47,307 nt of DNA, from the NCBI RefSeq assembly GCF_041817755.1, contig NZ_JBGYBX010000072.1, positions 1-47,307 of the forward strand, given 5' to 3'. A program made the translations under genes and the position numbers. This DNA is from Glaesserella sp041817755. Its GTDB lineage: Bacteria > Pseudomonadota > Gammaproteobacteria > Enterobacterales > Pasteurellaceae. How positions within the stretch are numbered: position 1 is the stretch's first letter; each line of letters starts with the position of its first letter. The notes beneath the pieces are model-generated. The model made no database searches. It was not told the DNA's origin and saw only the letters and a program-made list of their open reading frames with translations. This document shows, in pieces, positions 16,794 through 25,116 of this stretch.

Positions 16794-18191
16794 TTACTCT
16801 TTCCGTTGTTTTAAGTTTTCACCGTCCGTATCGTGCAAGCGACTGACCGTCCAAACTAACAGAAGACAACAGATTGCCGTACTGAAAAAGGTGTAGCCGA
16901 AGGCTTGCTGTAGCTGTGTCGAGGTACTTTCACCGATCTGTAAACGGTACACACTTAACAGTACCGCCGCAACGGCAACGCCGATACCGCTACCGATTTG
17001 TTGCACCATACTCAACATGGTTGAACCTGTACTAGCGGTCTCTTGCTCCAAATCACCGACGCACAAGGTATTGATTGAAGTAAACATCAGCGACGTAATC
17101 GCCCCGTAAAACATAATTGCGATCACCAAAATCCCGAACGATGTAGTTAAATCAAGCAAACCGAATGAAGCGGTAGACATGCCGGTTATCGCCGAAGCAA
17201 GCAATAAGGTTTTTTTATAACCGAAGCGATTGAGGATCCGCGCCGTGATCGGTTTTGCCAAAATTGAACTGATCGCCATCGGTGCCAGCATCCAGCCCGC
17301 CGCTTCAGCACTGTAATGAAACGAAACCTGAAGCATAATCGGTAACAAAAACGGCACGGAAAAGGTGACTAAGCGGAACAATAAATTGGCCGTCAAGCCG
17401 ATTCGGAATGTGCGAATATGAAATAAGCTCAACGGAAATAATGGGGCAGATATTTTACGTGCATAGATCACATAAGCTATCGTAGCGATAATCCCTACGC
17501 TTAAAATGCCCAACGCCGTATCCGTTTTCTGTAAATTGTTTGCCAAACGTTCCAGCCCGTAAGTAAAAGCAACCAGTCCGAATGCCAGCAACAAAAAACC
17601 CACAATATCCAACCGTGTTTTTTCCCCTTTAACGTTGGGCATGAATTTTCCCGCCGCCCCAATACCGATCAAACTGATCGGCACGTTAATCCAGAAAATC
17701 CAATGCCAAGACGCATTAGTCACCAGCCAACCACCGACAATCGGACCGGTTACCGGTCCGATCAAACCTGCCATTGCAATTAAATTCCAAGTGGGGACCA
17801 ATTGTGATTTCGGCACGATGCGCAGAATACTCAGACGGGCAACCGGCATCATAAAGGCGCCACCGATACCTTGGATAATTCTGGCTAACACCAGCATAGC
17901 CAATGAATCGGATAAGGCACAAGCAATCGAACCTAATGCAAAAAGCAGTGTTGAAAAACGAAACAACGTAAGGGTACCGAGTCTGTCGGCAAGCCAACCG
18001 CTCAAAGGGATAAAGGTTGCAACGCTCAATGCATAACTAATCACCGCCAATTGCATTTCAAGGGGCGATTCATTCAAGCTTTCGGAAATCGCCGGTAATG
18101 CGGTATTGAGGATCGTAGAATCAAGCAAGAGCATGAAAAAGGCAATCGCTGCCGTCCATGCAAGTCCGCGGTGGTTTGTTTGCTCTGACAT
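16794..18191 (-). CDS. MFS multidrug exporter, DHA2 family (MdtD-like)
   Basis: The protein is 465 residues with about 14 predicted membrane segments, the DHA2 (EmrB/QacA) arrangement. Visible signatures are LDSTILNTALPAI in the first segment, SGWLADRLG in the first cytoplasmic loop and the motif-C-like GPVTGPIVGGWLVTNASWHWIFWINVP near residue 133-160. It resembles E. coli MdtD (471 residues) throughout. It is probably a proton-driven drug or metabolite exporter. A frame starts 29 codons further upstream, but the ATG at 18191 has GAGGG five bases before it. No periplasmic adaptor gene lies nearby, so it probably acts alone. Confidence 0.85.
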   Translation of the reverse strand: MSEQTNHRGLAWTAAIAFFMLLLDSTILNTALPAISESLNESPLEMQLAVISYALSVATFIPLSGWLADRLGTLTLFRFSTLLFALGSIACALSDSLAMLVLARIIQGIGGAFMMPVARLSILRIVPKSQLVPTWNLIAMAGLIGPVTGPIVGGWLVTNASWHWIFWINVPISLIGIGAAGKFMPNVKGEKTRLDIVGFLLLAFGLVAFTYGLERLANNLQKTDTALGILSVGIIATIAYVIYARKISAPLFPLSLFHIRTFRIGLTANLLFRLVTFSVPFLLPIMLQVSFHYSAEAAGWMLAPMAISSILAKPITARILNRFGYKKTLLLASAITGMSTASFGLLDLTTSFGILVIAIMFYGAITSLMFTSINTLCVGDLEQETASTGSTMLSMVQQIGSGIGVAVAAVLLSVYRLQIGESTSTQLQQAFGYTFFSTAICCLLLVWTVSRLHDTDGENLKQRKE

Positions 18192-18287
18192 ATTGCCCTC
18201 TAGCCATTTTTGCAAAATGAATCGTAAAAGTGACCGCTTGTAGAGACGATTCAGGACGTATAAAACGCCCTGAACCATAAAGAAAAA

Positions 18288-19790
18288 TTATTTTTGACGC
18301 ATCGCCGGGAAGAGAATCACGTCACGGATGGACGGCACATTAGCGAAAATCATCGCTAAACGATCGATACCTAAACCCTCGCCTGCTGTTGGTGGTAAAC
18401 CGTGTTCAAGGGCGACAACGAAATCATCATCGTAGAACATCGCTTCATCATCACCCGCTTCTTTTGCTTCGACTTGTGCTTGGAAGCGTTCTGCTTGATC
18501 CTCGGCATCGTTTAATTCTGAGAAACCGTTACCGATTTCACGTCCACCGATAAATAATTCAAAACGGTCTGTCACTTCCGGATTTTCATCATTACGACGT
18601 GCAAGCGGTGAGATTTCCGCAGGGTGAGATGTTAAGAATGTCGGCTGAATAAGCTGATGTTCCGCCACTTCTTCAAAAATTGCATTGACGATTGAACCTA
18701 AGCCCCACGATTTTTGAATTTCAATGTTTAAGCCTTTGGCAATCGCCACCGCTTTGTCGAAATCGTGTAGATCGTCCATTGAAATACCGTTGCCATATTT
18801 TACAATCGCTTCGTGCATGGTGATACGTTCAAACGGTTTACCGAAATCAAACACATATTCACCGTAAGGTACGGTCGTTGTTCCAAGAATATCTAAGGCT
18901 AATTTGCGTAATAATTCTTCGGTGTTATCCATTAAATCGTGGTAATCCGCATAGGCTTGATAGTATTCGATCATCGTAAATTCAGGGTTATGACGGACTG
19001 ACACTCCTTCGTTACGGAAGTTACGGTTTAACTCGAATACACGCTCAAAACCGCCGACCACAAGACGTTTTAAATAAAGCTCCGGAGCGATACGCAGATA
19101 CATATCCACATCTAACGCGTTATGGTGAGTAATAAACGGTTTCGCCGCCGCACCACCCGGGATCACTTGTAACATCGGGGTTTCCACCTCGATAAAATCT
19201 TTCTCTAAGAAAAATTGGCGGATACCTGATACTACTTTTGAGCGGATTACAAAGGCACGGCGAGATTCTTCATTCGCAATAAGATCTAAATAGCGCTGAC
19301 GGTAGCGGGTTTCTTGGTCTGTTAAGCCTTTATGTTTGTTTGGTAACGGACGAAGTGCCTTGGTTAGCAGTTGTAACTCAGCTGCACGAACGGTTAATTC
19401 GCCTGTTTTCGTTTTAAATAGTGTGCCTTTTACGCCGACAATATCGCCTAAATCCAATAAGCCCACGGTGTTTTCATATTCACCTTCAGGCAGATTATCG
19501 CGTGCCACATAAAGCTGGATCTGACCGCTGACATCTTGGATAGTAACAAATGTCGCTTTACCCATCACACGACGTAACATAATACGCCCTGCAACTACCG
19601 CAGGAATTTCTTTGGCTTTGAGTTCTTCACCATCGACTTCATCATATTTTGCGTGAAGATCTTCAGCTTTATCTTCACGACGGAATGTGTTCGGGAACGG
19701 ATTACCACGCTCACGCAATTGAGCTAGTTTTTCACGGCGAGCGATCATTTCACCGTTCAGATCTAATTCTTGGTTTTCGACTTCAGACAT
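18288..19790 (-). CDS. lysS: Lysyl-tRNA synthetase, class II
   Basis: LysS charges tRNA-Lys. The protein is 500 residues (505 in E. coli). The N-terminal OB-fold anticodon-binding domain spans roughly residues 60-145 (VVAGRIMLRRVMGKATFVTIQD). Class II motif 2 is FRNEGVSVRHNPEFTMIEYY and motif 3 is GLGIDRLAMIFAN near the C-terminus. AAGGTAATACA precedes the ATG. In E. coli the gene follows prfB; here it is alone, between gyrB and the MFS gene. Confidence 0.97.
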   Translation of the reverse strand: MSEVENQELDLNGEMIARREKLAQLRERGNPFPNTFRREDKAEDLHAKYDEVDGEELKAKEIPAVVAGRIMLRRVMGKATFVTIQDVSGQIQLYVARDNLPEGEYENTVGLLDLGDIVGVKGTLFKTKTGELTVRAAELQLLTKALRPLPNKHKGLTDQETRYRQRYLDLIANEESRRAFVIRSKVVSGIRQFFLEKDFIEVETPMLQVIPGGAAAKPFITHHNALDVDMYLRIAPELYLKRLVVGGFERVFELNRNFRNEGVSVRHNPEFTMIEYYQAYADYHDLMDNTEELLRKLALDILGTTTVPYGEYVFDFGKPFERITMHEAIVKYGNGISMDDLHDFDKAVAIAKGLNIEIQKSWGLGSIVNAIFEEVAEHQLIQPTFLTSHPAEISPLARRNDENPEVTDRFELFIGGREIGNGFSELNDAEDQAERFQAQVEAKEAGDDEAMFYDDDFVVALEHGLPPTAGEGLGIDRLAMIFANVPSIRDVILFPAMRQK

Positions 19791-19935
19791 TGTATTACCT
19801 TAAGATTTTTAAAAATAAATTCGGTTTAATTCATTTGAGTTAGAAAGGGCGAGATTATAAGCGATTTTACGCTGATTTGGTAGGAAACAAGCAGTGAGAT
19901 ACAGAGAGTTTTTTGCAAAATTTAGACCAATAGTT

Positions 19936-19961
19936 CAAAACCCCGATGCCTCGGGGTTTTG
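19936..19961. terminator. Terminator between gyrB and lysS
   Basis: An 11-bp perfect stem, CAAAACCCCGA with TCGGGGTTTTG, closes a 4-base loop. It lies 12 bases after the gyrB stop and ends in T4 on the minus strand. Confidence 0.88.
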
Positions 19962-19972
19962 GTTCGGATAGG

Positions 19973-22405
19973 TTAAATATCCAAATTCGCATATAGTGCA
20001 TTATTTTCGATAAAGTCACGTCTAGGCTCGACTTCATCTCCCATTAACGTAGTAAAGAGTTTATCGGCGGCAATAGCATCCGTAATGGTCACTTGCAGCA
20101 TTTTACGGGCAACCGGATCCATTGTGGTTTCCCAAAGCTGCTCCGGATTCATTTCTCCCAATCCTTTATAACGTTGAATGGTCAACCCCTTACGGGATTC
20201 TTTCACCAACCAATCAATCGCATTGGCAAAACTGTCTATTGCTTGTTGTCTTTCTCCGCGCGCCACATATGCCGTCGGTTCCAACAAACCGCGCAATTGT
20301 TCGCCCAACTTCGTAATTCGGGCATATTCATTGCCGGTAATAAAGTTGAAATCCAATCGATAAGTGGTGTCGATACCGTGCGTTTTAATGATAACTTCGG
20401 GTTCATAGATATGACGTTCCGCATTATAAAATATTTGAGCTTGATAACTGCTGCCGCTGCTGTCTTTTTCATTTAACGTTTCAACGAATTTGTTGTTCCA
20501 AGCGGTCACTTCCGCCTCATTTTTTACAAATTCGGCCGATAACGGCGCTTGGTAGATCAATTCGTCCGTCAATGCCGTCGGATAACGACGCGCCAAACGT
20601 TCAATTAATTTTTGGACATTATTATATTCTGCGATCAGATTTTCTAACGCCAAGCCGCTCAAAGCCGGTGCATTTTCACTGACATATAATGCTGCGCCGT
20701 CCAGCGCCAACGCCAATTCATACTGCTCCATTTCGTTATTGTCTTGAATATATTTTTCCTGTTTGCCTTTTTTCACCTTATAAAGCGGTGGTTGAGCAAT
20801 ATAGACGTAACCTCGTTCGATCAATTCCGGCATTTGACGGTAAAAGAAAGTTAATAACAAGGTTCGAATGTGCGCACCGTCAACGTCCGCATCGGTCATA
20901 ATAATGATTTTGTGGTAGCGCAGTTTTTCGATATTGTATTCATCACGCCCGATCCCTGCACCAAGCGCCGTAATTAAAGTCGCCACTTCTTGTGAAGAAA
21001 GCATTTTGTCAAAACGCGCTTTTTCCACGTTTAAGATCTTCCCTTTCAACGGTAAAATTGCTTGATTTTTACGGTCACGCCCTTGTTTTGCAGAGCCGCC
21101 TGCAGAATCCCCCTCCACCAAGTAAAGCTCGGATAGCGCAGGATCTTTTTCTTGACAGTCTGCCAGTTTGCCCGGCAAACCGCCTAAATCCAACGCACCT
21201 TTACGACGGGTCATTTCACGGGCTTTACGAGCCGCCTCACGCGCCCGTGCCGCATCAATAATTTTACTGACGATATTCTGAGCATCATTCGGATTTTCCA
21301 ACAAATACTCTTGTAATGCTTCATACATGGAGCTTTCAACCGCCGGGCGAACTTCCGAAGAAACCAATTTATCTTTCGTTTGTGATGAGAATTTCGGATC
21401 CGGCACTTTGACCGAAATAACGGCAACCAATCCTTCCCGTGCATCGTCACCGGAAGCATCAATATTGGCATCGGCTTTTTTGATTTTGCCACTGTTATCC
21501 ATATAATTTTTCAGTGCTCGGGTTAATGCGCCGCGGAAGCCGGCTAAATGCGTACCGCCGTCTCGTTGCGGAATATTGTTGGTAAAACAGTATACGTTTT
21601 CATTGTAAGAATCGTTCCATTGCAACGATACTTCTACACCGATACCGTCTTTTTCCGTTGAAAGATAGAAAGGCGTGGCGTGAATGTGGTTTTTGCCTTC
21701 ATTCAAATATTCGACATAAGCGCGAATACCGCCCTCATATTTGAAATGTTCCTCTTTACCGTCACGTTCATCAATAAGTTTGATTGAAACGCCGGAATTC
21801 AGAAAAGAGAGCTCACGTAACCGTTTGGATAAAATTTTGTATTCGAATTCGGTTTTATTTTTGAAGATATCGTAACTTGGCCAAAAACGGACTGTAGTTC
21901 CGGTTTTTTCCGTTTCACCGATGATGGTTAACGGAGCATCAGGCTCACCCAAACTATAAAATTGCTCATGCACATGCCCTTCTCGGCGAATCGTCAGCTG
22001 TAATTTAGACGATAATGCATTCACAACGGATACCCCTACGCCGTGTAATCCCCCCGAAACTTTATAAGAATTATCATCAAATTTACCGCCGGCGTGGAGC
22101 ACGGTCATGATAACTTCGGCGGCGGAAACGCCTTCTTCCGGGTGAATACCGACCGGAATGCCTCGTCCGTCATCTTGCACCGAGATGGAATTATCAGAAT
22201 GGATGGTGACGACAACGTCTTCACAATATCCAGCCAACGCTTCATCAATCGCATTATCGACGACCTCGAAAACCATGTGGTGTAAGCCTGTACCGTCATC
22301 GGTATCCCCAATATACATTCCCGGGCGTTTACGTACGGCATCAAGCCCGCGTAATACTTTAATGCTGGAAGAATCATAGCTAGTTGATTGATTTTGTTCA
22401 GACAT
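19973..22405 (-). CDS. gyrB: DNA gyrase subunit B
   Basis: GyrB is the ATPase subunit of DNA gyrase, which introduces negative supercoils. The protein is 810 residues. The GHKL ATPase region shows RPGMYIGDTDDGTGLHHMVF and EVVDNAIDEALAGYC near residue 25-60. The TOPRIM domain shows LVEGDSAGGSAKQGRDR, LPLKGKILNVEKAR and the DADVDGAHIRTLLLTF metal site. A frame continues 27 codons upstream, but the ATG at 22405 has AGGAAT upstream and matches family starts (MSEQ..YDSSSIKVL). It is not next to dnaA, dnaN or recF. Confidence 0.97.
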   Translation of the reverse strand: MSEQNQSTSYDSSSIKVLRGLDAVRKRPGMYIGDTDDGTGLHHMVFEVVDNAIDEALAGYCEDVVVTIHSDNSISVQDDGRGIPVGIHPEEGVSAAEVIMTVLHAGGKFDDNSYKVSGGLHGVGVSVVNALSSKLQLTIRREGHVHEQFYSLGEPDAPLTIIGETEKTGTTVRFWPSYDIFKNKTEFEYKILSKRLRELSFLNSGVSIKLIDERDGKEEHFKYEGGIRAYVEYLNEGKNHIHATPFYLSTEKDGIGVEVSLQWNDSYNENVYCFTNNIPQRDGGTHLAGFRGALTRALKNYMDNSGKIKKADANIDASGDDAREGLVAVISVKVPDPKFSSQTKDKLVSSEVRPAVESSMYEALQEYLLENPNDAQNIVSKIIDAARAREAARKAREMTRRKGALDLGGLPGKLADCQEKDPALSELYLVEGDSAGGSAKQGRDRKNQAILPLKGKILNVEKARFDKMLSSQEVATLITALGAGIGRDEYNIEKLRYHKIIIMTDADVDGAHIRTLLLTFFYRQMPELIERGYVYIAQPPLYKVKKGKQEKYIQDNNEMEQYELALALDGAALYVSENAPALSGLALENLIAEYNNVQKLIERLARRYPTALTDELIYQAPLSAEFVKNEAEVTAWNNKFVETLNEKDSSGSSYQAQIFYNAERHIYEPEVIIKTHGIDTTYRLDFNFITGNEYARITKLGEQLRGLLEPTAYVARGERQQAIDSFANAIDWLVKESRKGLTIQRYKGLGEMNPEQLWETTMDPVARKMLQVTITDAIAADKLFTTLMGDEVEPRRDFIENNALYANLDI

Positions 22406-22519
22406 TGTTATTCCTATTTTTATAAAAAAAGAGAACGGCAAATTTACCGAAAAATTGTGCCGAATTATATCAGAAAACAGTATCAATGGGGGAATTTTGT
22501 CGATTCGGAATGAAATAAA

Positions 22520-22540
22520 GGCGCATATGTTGTATGCGCC
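22520..22540 (-). terminator. Terminator of fdhE
   Basis: On the minus strand GGCGCATA and TATGCGCC pair around a 5-base loop, followed by TTTATTTC. It lies 17 bases after the fdhE stop and also separates fdhE from the gyrB promoter region. Confidence 0.75.
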
Positions 22541-22557
22541 GAAAGAAAGTTGAGAGG

Positions 22558-23475
22558 TTATTCGACTTGAAATAAAAACGGGTTAATCGCACTGCGTGCA
22601 AAATCTTTTTCTTCCATTTCCGCATCGAGAAAAAGTGTACCAAGGTCGTCTGCGACCGGCTCAACATAGGGATCTTTTTCTTGATAAAGCACTTTCAGAT
22701 AACTTCCGCAGTCTCCGCAAGTCTCTGCTTTTACTGCAGCATCCGCACTGTCTAAACTCCAATAATCCAGTTTGCCCGACTGATCGCAATTAGAGCATTT
22801 CGCCCGTACGACGTTCCATTCGCTTTCACATAATGAGCAGTGCAAATAACGTAAGCCTTGAGTATCACCGAAATGTACCACACTGGTAATCGGCGCCGAA
22901 TCACATACCGGGCAGGTATGACGTTCTCCGACTTCCGTTTGGGTATTGCGTGGTAATTGCTGGGTTAATTGTGTCCAATATAACGATAACGCCGCCCAAA
23001 TAAACACGGCTTTATCCGCCCCGACGCTTTCATAACGCTCGTTCAACAAGTGATCGGCAAGTTCTTCCAATTCACCGGTTGATGCTTTCTCCAACCATTC
23101 CAATGTCGGTTGAATATTATCCGTTGCATAAGGTTTAAATTTTTCAATGAATGCAAACAGTAATTCACGCCATTCGCTTGAACGTTCAAATGTTTTTTTA
23201 TCTAACAGCTTATGTCCTTGGTTGTTCTCCAAACAAGCGGTCAGTTTTGCCGAAATATTTGCAATCGGCTTGGATTCCAATAAATCCAGCTGAACTTCCA
23301 CAATATTGGCGACAAATTCTAAATAGTCGCCAAACGGGTTATTTTCCGCTAATTGGCGTAGCCGTTTTGCTCTGCGGGCATATAGGCTTTTCGGATTAGC
23401 ATATAATAAAGGCGGGCTGTAAAACGAACTCGCCGCTTGTTTGATCTCACTCTCAGGTAAAATTCGAATACTCAT
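22558..23475 (-). CDS. fdhE: Formate dehydrogenase accessory protein FdhE
   Basis: FdhE is a cytoplasmic rubredoxin-like protein needed for assembly of the respiratory formate dehydrogenases; it interacts with the catalytic subunit. The protein is 305 residues (309 in E. coli). Four cysteine pairs are seen: CPVCDS, CSLCES, CSNCDQ and CGDCGS, all in residues 185-265, the zinc/iron-binding half. The start at MSIRILPES (23475) fits the family better than an in-frame ATG 11 codons upstream. That upstream ATG lies within the preceding terminator hairpin. An uptake signal inside the gene encodes the residues LTAC. Confidence 0.93.
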   Translation of the reverse strand: MSIRILPESEIKQAASSFYSPPLLYANPKSLYARRAKRLRQLAENNPFGDYLEFVANIVEVQLDLLESKPIANISAKLTACLENNQGHKLLDKKTFERSSEWRELLFAFIEKFKPYATDNIQPTLEWLEKASTGELEELADHLLNERYESVGADKAVFIWAALSLYWTQLTQQLPRNTQTEVGERHTCPVCDSAPITSVVHFGDTQGLRYLHCSLCESEWNVVRAKCSNCDQSGKLDYWSLDSADAAVKAETCGDCGSYLKVLYQEKDPYVEPVADDLGTLFLDAEMEEKDFARSAINPFLFQVE

Positions 23476-23489
23476 ATGTTCTCTCTGAA

Positions 23490-23522
23490 TAAAATAAAAG
23501 TGCGGCATTTTACCGCACTTTT
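23490..23522 (-). terminator. Terminator of the fdnGHI operon, Haemophilus-type uptake-signal hairpin
   Basis: A 10-bp perfect stem AAAAGTGCGG/CCGCACTTTT closes a 7-base loop. On the minus strand the first arm contains AAGTGCGGT, the Hin-type uptake-signal core, and the second arm runs into TTTTATTTTATT. It separates fdnI from fdhE, so fdhE probably depends on readthrough or its own promoter. Confidence 0.88.
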
Positions 23523-23530
23523 CTCACTAT

Positions 23531-24211
23531 TTACTTAGTTTGTTTTTGCTTTTCCGCTAACTCTTTTTCAAGTTCAGGCAGAATTTCTTCACGATACCAA
23601 CGCGGGTGGTGTTTTTTCGCCCAACGTACAGTAACCCAACCTTCAACCATACCTCGAATGGAGCCTTTTACCCAAAACGCCATATACATATGTACCATAA
23701 TGCCGGTAAAGAGCAAAAACGCACAGGCTGAGTGGAGCAGGATCGCAATCCGAATCACGGGGATTGGGAAGTTATGCGCAAAGTATTGACGCCACATAAT
23801 AATGCCGGTAATCAATAAAGTGAACATCGCTAAAATCAATGTCCAAAACAGCAATTTTTGTCCAAGGTTATATTTACCATTGTCCGAAACTGCGTGTTCA
23901 TTACCTTTTAGTACTTCAACAATATTGGCCAACCATACCCAGTCATTTTTTTCCGGGATATTATGATGCCAGTAAATACGAACCATATTTACGAAAGCAA
24001 GGAACATGATGATACCCGTGAACGGGTGAATCATTCTTGCTAATTGCGGTGTTCCTAAAATATCCACTAACCATGCAAAATCAGGGAAGAAGAATGCCAA
24101 CCCCGATAACCCCGTGGTAAAAAAACAAATCACAAGTAGCCAATGGCTCAAACGTGCAGGTAATTTATGGCGTATGATTTTGTGATCATTTGGGATCTGA
24201 ACCTTACTCAT
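23531..24211 (-). CDS. fdnI: Formate dehydrogenase cytochrome b subunit (gamma)
   Basis: FdnI anchors the formate dehydrogenase in the membrane and passes electrons through two b hemes to quinone. The protein is 226 residues, with four membrane segments near residues 23-43, 56-76, 115-135 and 150-172. Histidines likely to bind heme include the one in RLSHW (about 22), RMIHPFTG (about 62) and LLHSACAF (about 155). The ATG at 24211 overlaps the end of the beta-subunit gene (ATGAGTAA) and is preceded by GGAGG. It could equally be named fdoI. Confidence 0.93.
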   Translation of the reverse strand: MSKVQIPNDHKIIRHKLPARLSHWLLVICFFTTGLSGLAFFFPDFAWLVDILGTPQLARMIHPFTGIIMFLAFVNMVRIYWHHNIPEKNDWVWLANIVEVLKGNEHAVSDNGKYNLGQKLLFWTLILAMFTLLITGIIMWRQYFAHNFPIPVIRIAILLHSACAFLLFTGIMVHMYMAFWVKGSIRGMVEGWVTVRWAKKHHPRWYREEILPELEKELAEKQKQTK

Positions 24212-25115
24212 CTTTACCTCCTTTATGTTCTTCACCATGTTCTTCATGCTCGTCAAGTTCCTCGGTATTCGGTCCTACGGCAATATAATGCGCGATTTCG
24301 GAAAGGACTAAACCGCCCATTGCAACTGCGGCAACCGGTTTGAGTACGTCTTTCCAAAGGGTGATACTCATATCAATTTTTGGATCTTTCGGTAAACCGG
24401 AATAAAGTTCCGGTTTATCCGCATGGTGTAAGACATACATGACGTGCGTACCGCCTACACCTTCCGGATCATATAAACCTGCATTTTCGTAGCCGCGAGA
24501 TTTTAAGTCATCAATGCGTTTGGACGCATATTCTTTCATCTCTTCTTTGCTACCAAAGCGGATTGCACCCGTCGGGCATGTTTTCACGCAAGCAGGCTCT
24601 TGACCTACGGTGACACGATCGACACACAACGTACATTTATATACACGATGATCTTCCGGATTCATACGCGGAATATTAAACGGGCAGCCTGCAATACAGT
24701 AGCCGCAACCGATACATTTATCTGACTGGAAGTCAACAATACCGTTAGCATACTGAATAATCGCACCCGGTGCCGGACACGCTTTTAAGCAGCCCGGCTC
24801 GGTACAGTGCATGCAACCGTCTTTACGGATTAACCATTCTAAGCGGTCATTCTCTTCAACTTCGTTGAATTTCATCACCGTCCATGCTTTCGCATTTAAG
24901 TCGATCGGGTTGTCATATACGCCGACGCACTCTTCCGGTGTCGAGCGGATATCATTCCACTCGGAGCAACCCACTTGGCACGCTTTACAACCGATACAGG
25001 TTGTTACGTCAATCAGTTTTGCCACTTCAACTTGATGATCACGCGCATGAGGTGCTGGTGTCAAAAAAGATGTTGCAGAGGCTTTAATAATGTTTTGTGA
25101 TTGTACAGCACCCAT
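24204..25115 (-). CDS. fdnH: Formate dehydrogenase iron-sulfur subunit (beta)
   Basis: The beta subunit carries four [4Fe-4S] clusters that pass electrons from the molybdenum subunit to cytochrome b. The protein is 303 residues from the ATG at 25115. Four cysteine clusters are visible: CIGCKACQVGCSEW, CMHCTEPGCLKACP, CIGCGYCIAGCPF and CTLCVDRV..CVKTCP. A C-terminal membrane helix (LKPVAAVAMGGLVLSEIAHYI) anchors it from the periplasmic side. The start follows the fdnG stop by one base. Confidence 0.95.
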   Translation of the reverse strand: MGAVQSQNIIKASATSFLTPAPHARDHQVEVAKLIDVTTCIGCKACQVGCSEWNDIRSTPEECVGVYDNPIDLNAKAWTVMKFNEVEENDRLEWLIRKDGCMHCTEPGCLKACPAPGAIIQYANGIVDFQSDKCIGCGYCIAGCPFNIPRMNPEDHRVYKCTLCVDRVTVGQEPACVKTCPTGAIRFGSKEEMKEYASKRIDDLKSRGYENAGLYDPEGVGGTHVMYVLHHADKPELYSGLPKDPKIDMSITLWKDVLKPVAAVAMGGLVLSEIAHYIAVGPNTEELDEHEEHGEEHKGGKDE

Positions 25116-25116
25116 A

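Noticed and set aside
23496..23522. An in-frame ATG at 23508 as the start of fdhE
   Set aside because: It would place the start codon inside the fdnI terminator hairpin; MSIRILPES at 23475 matches known FdhE starts.
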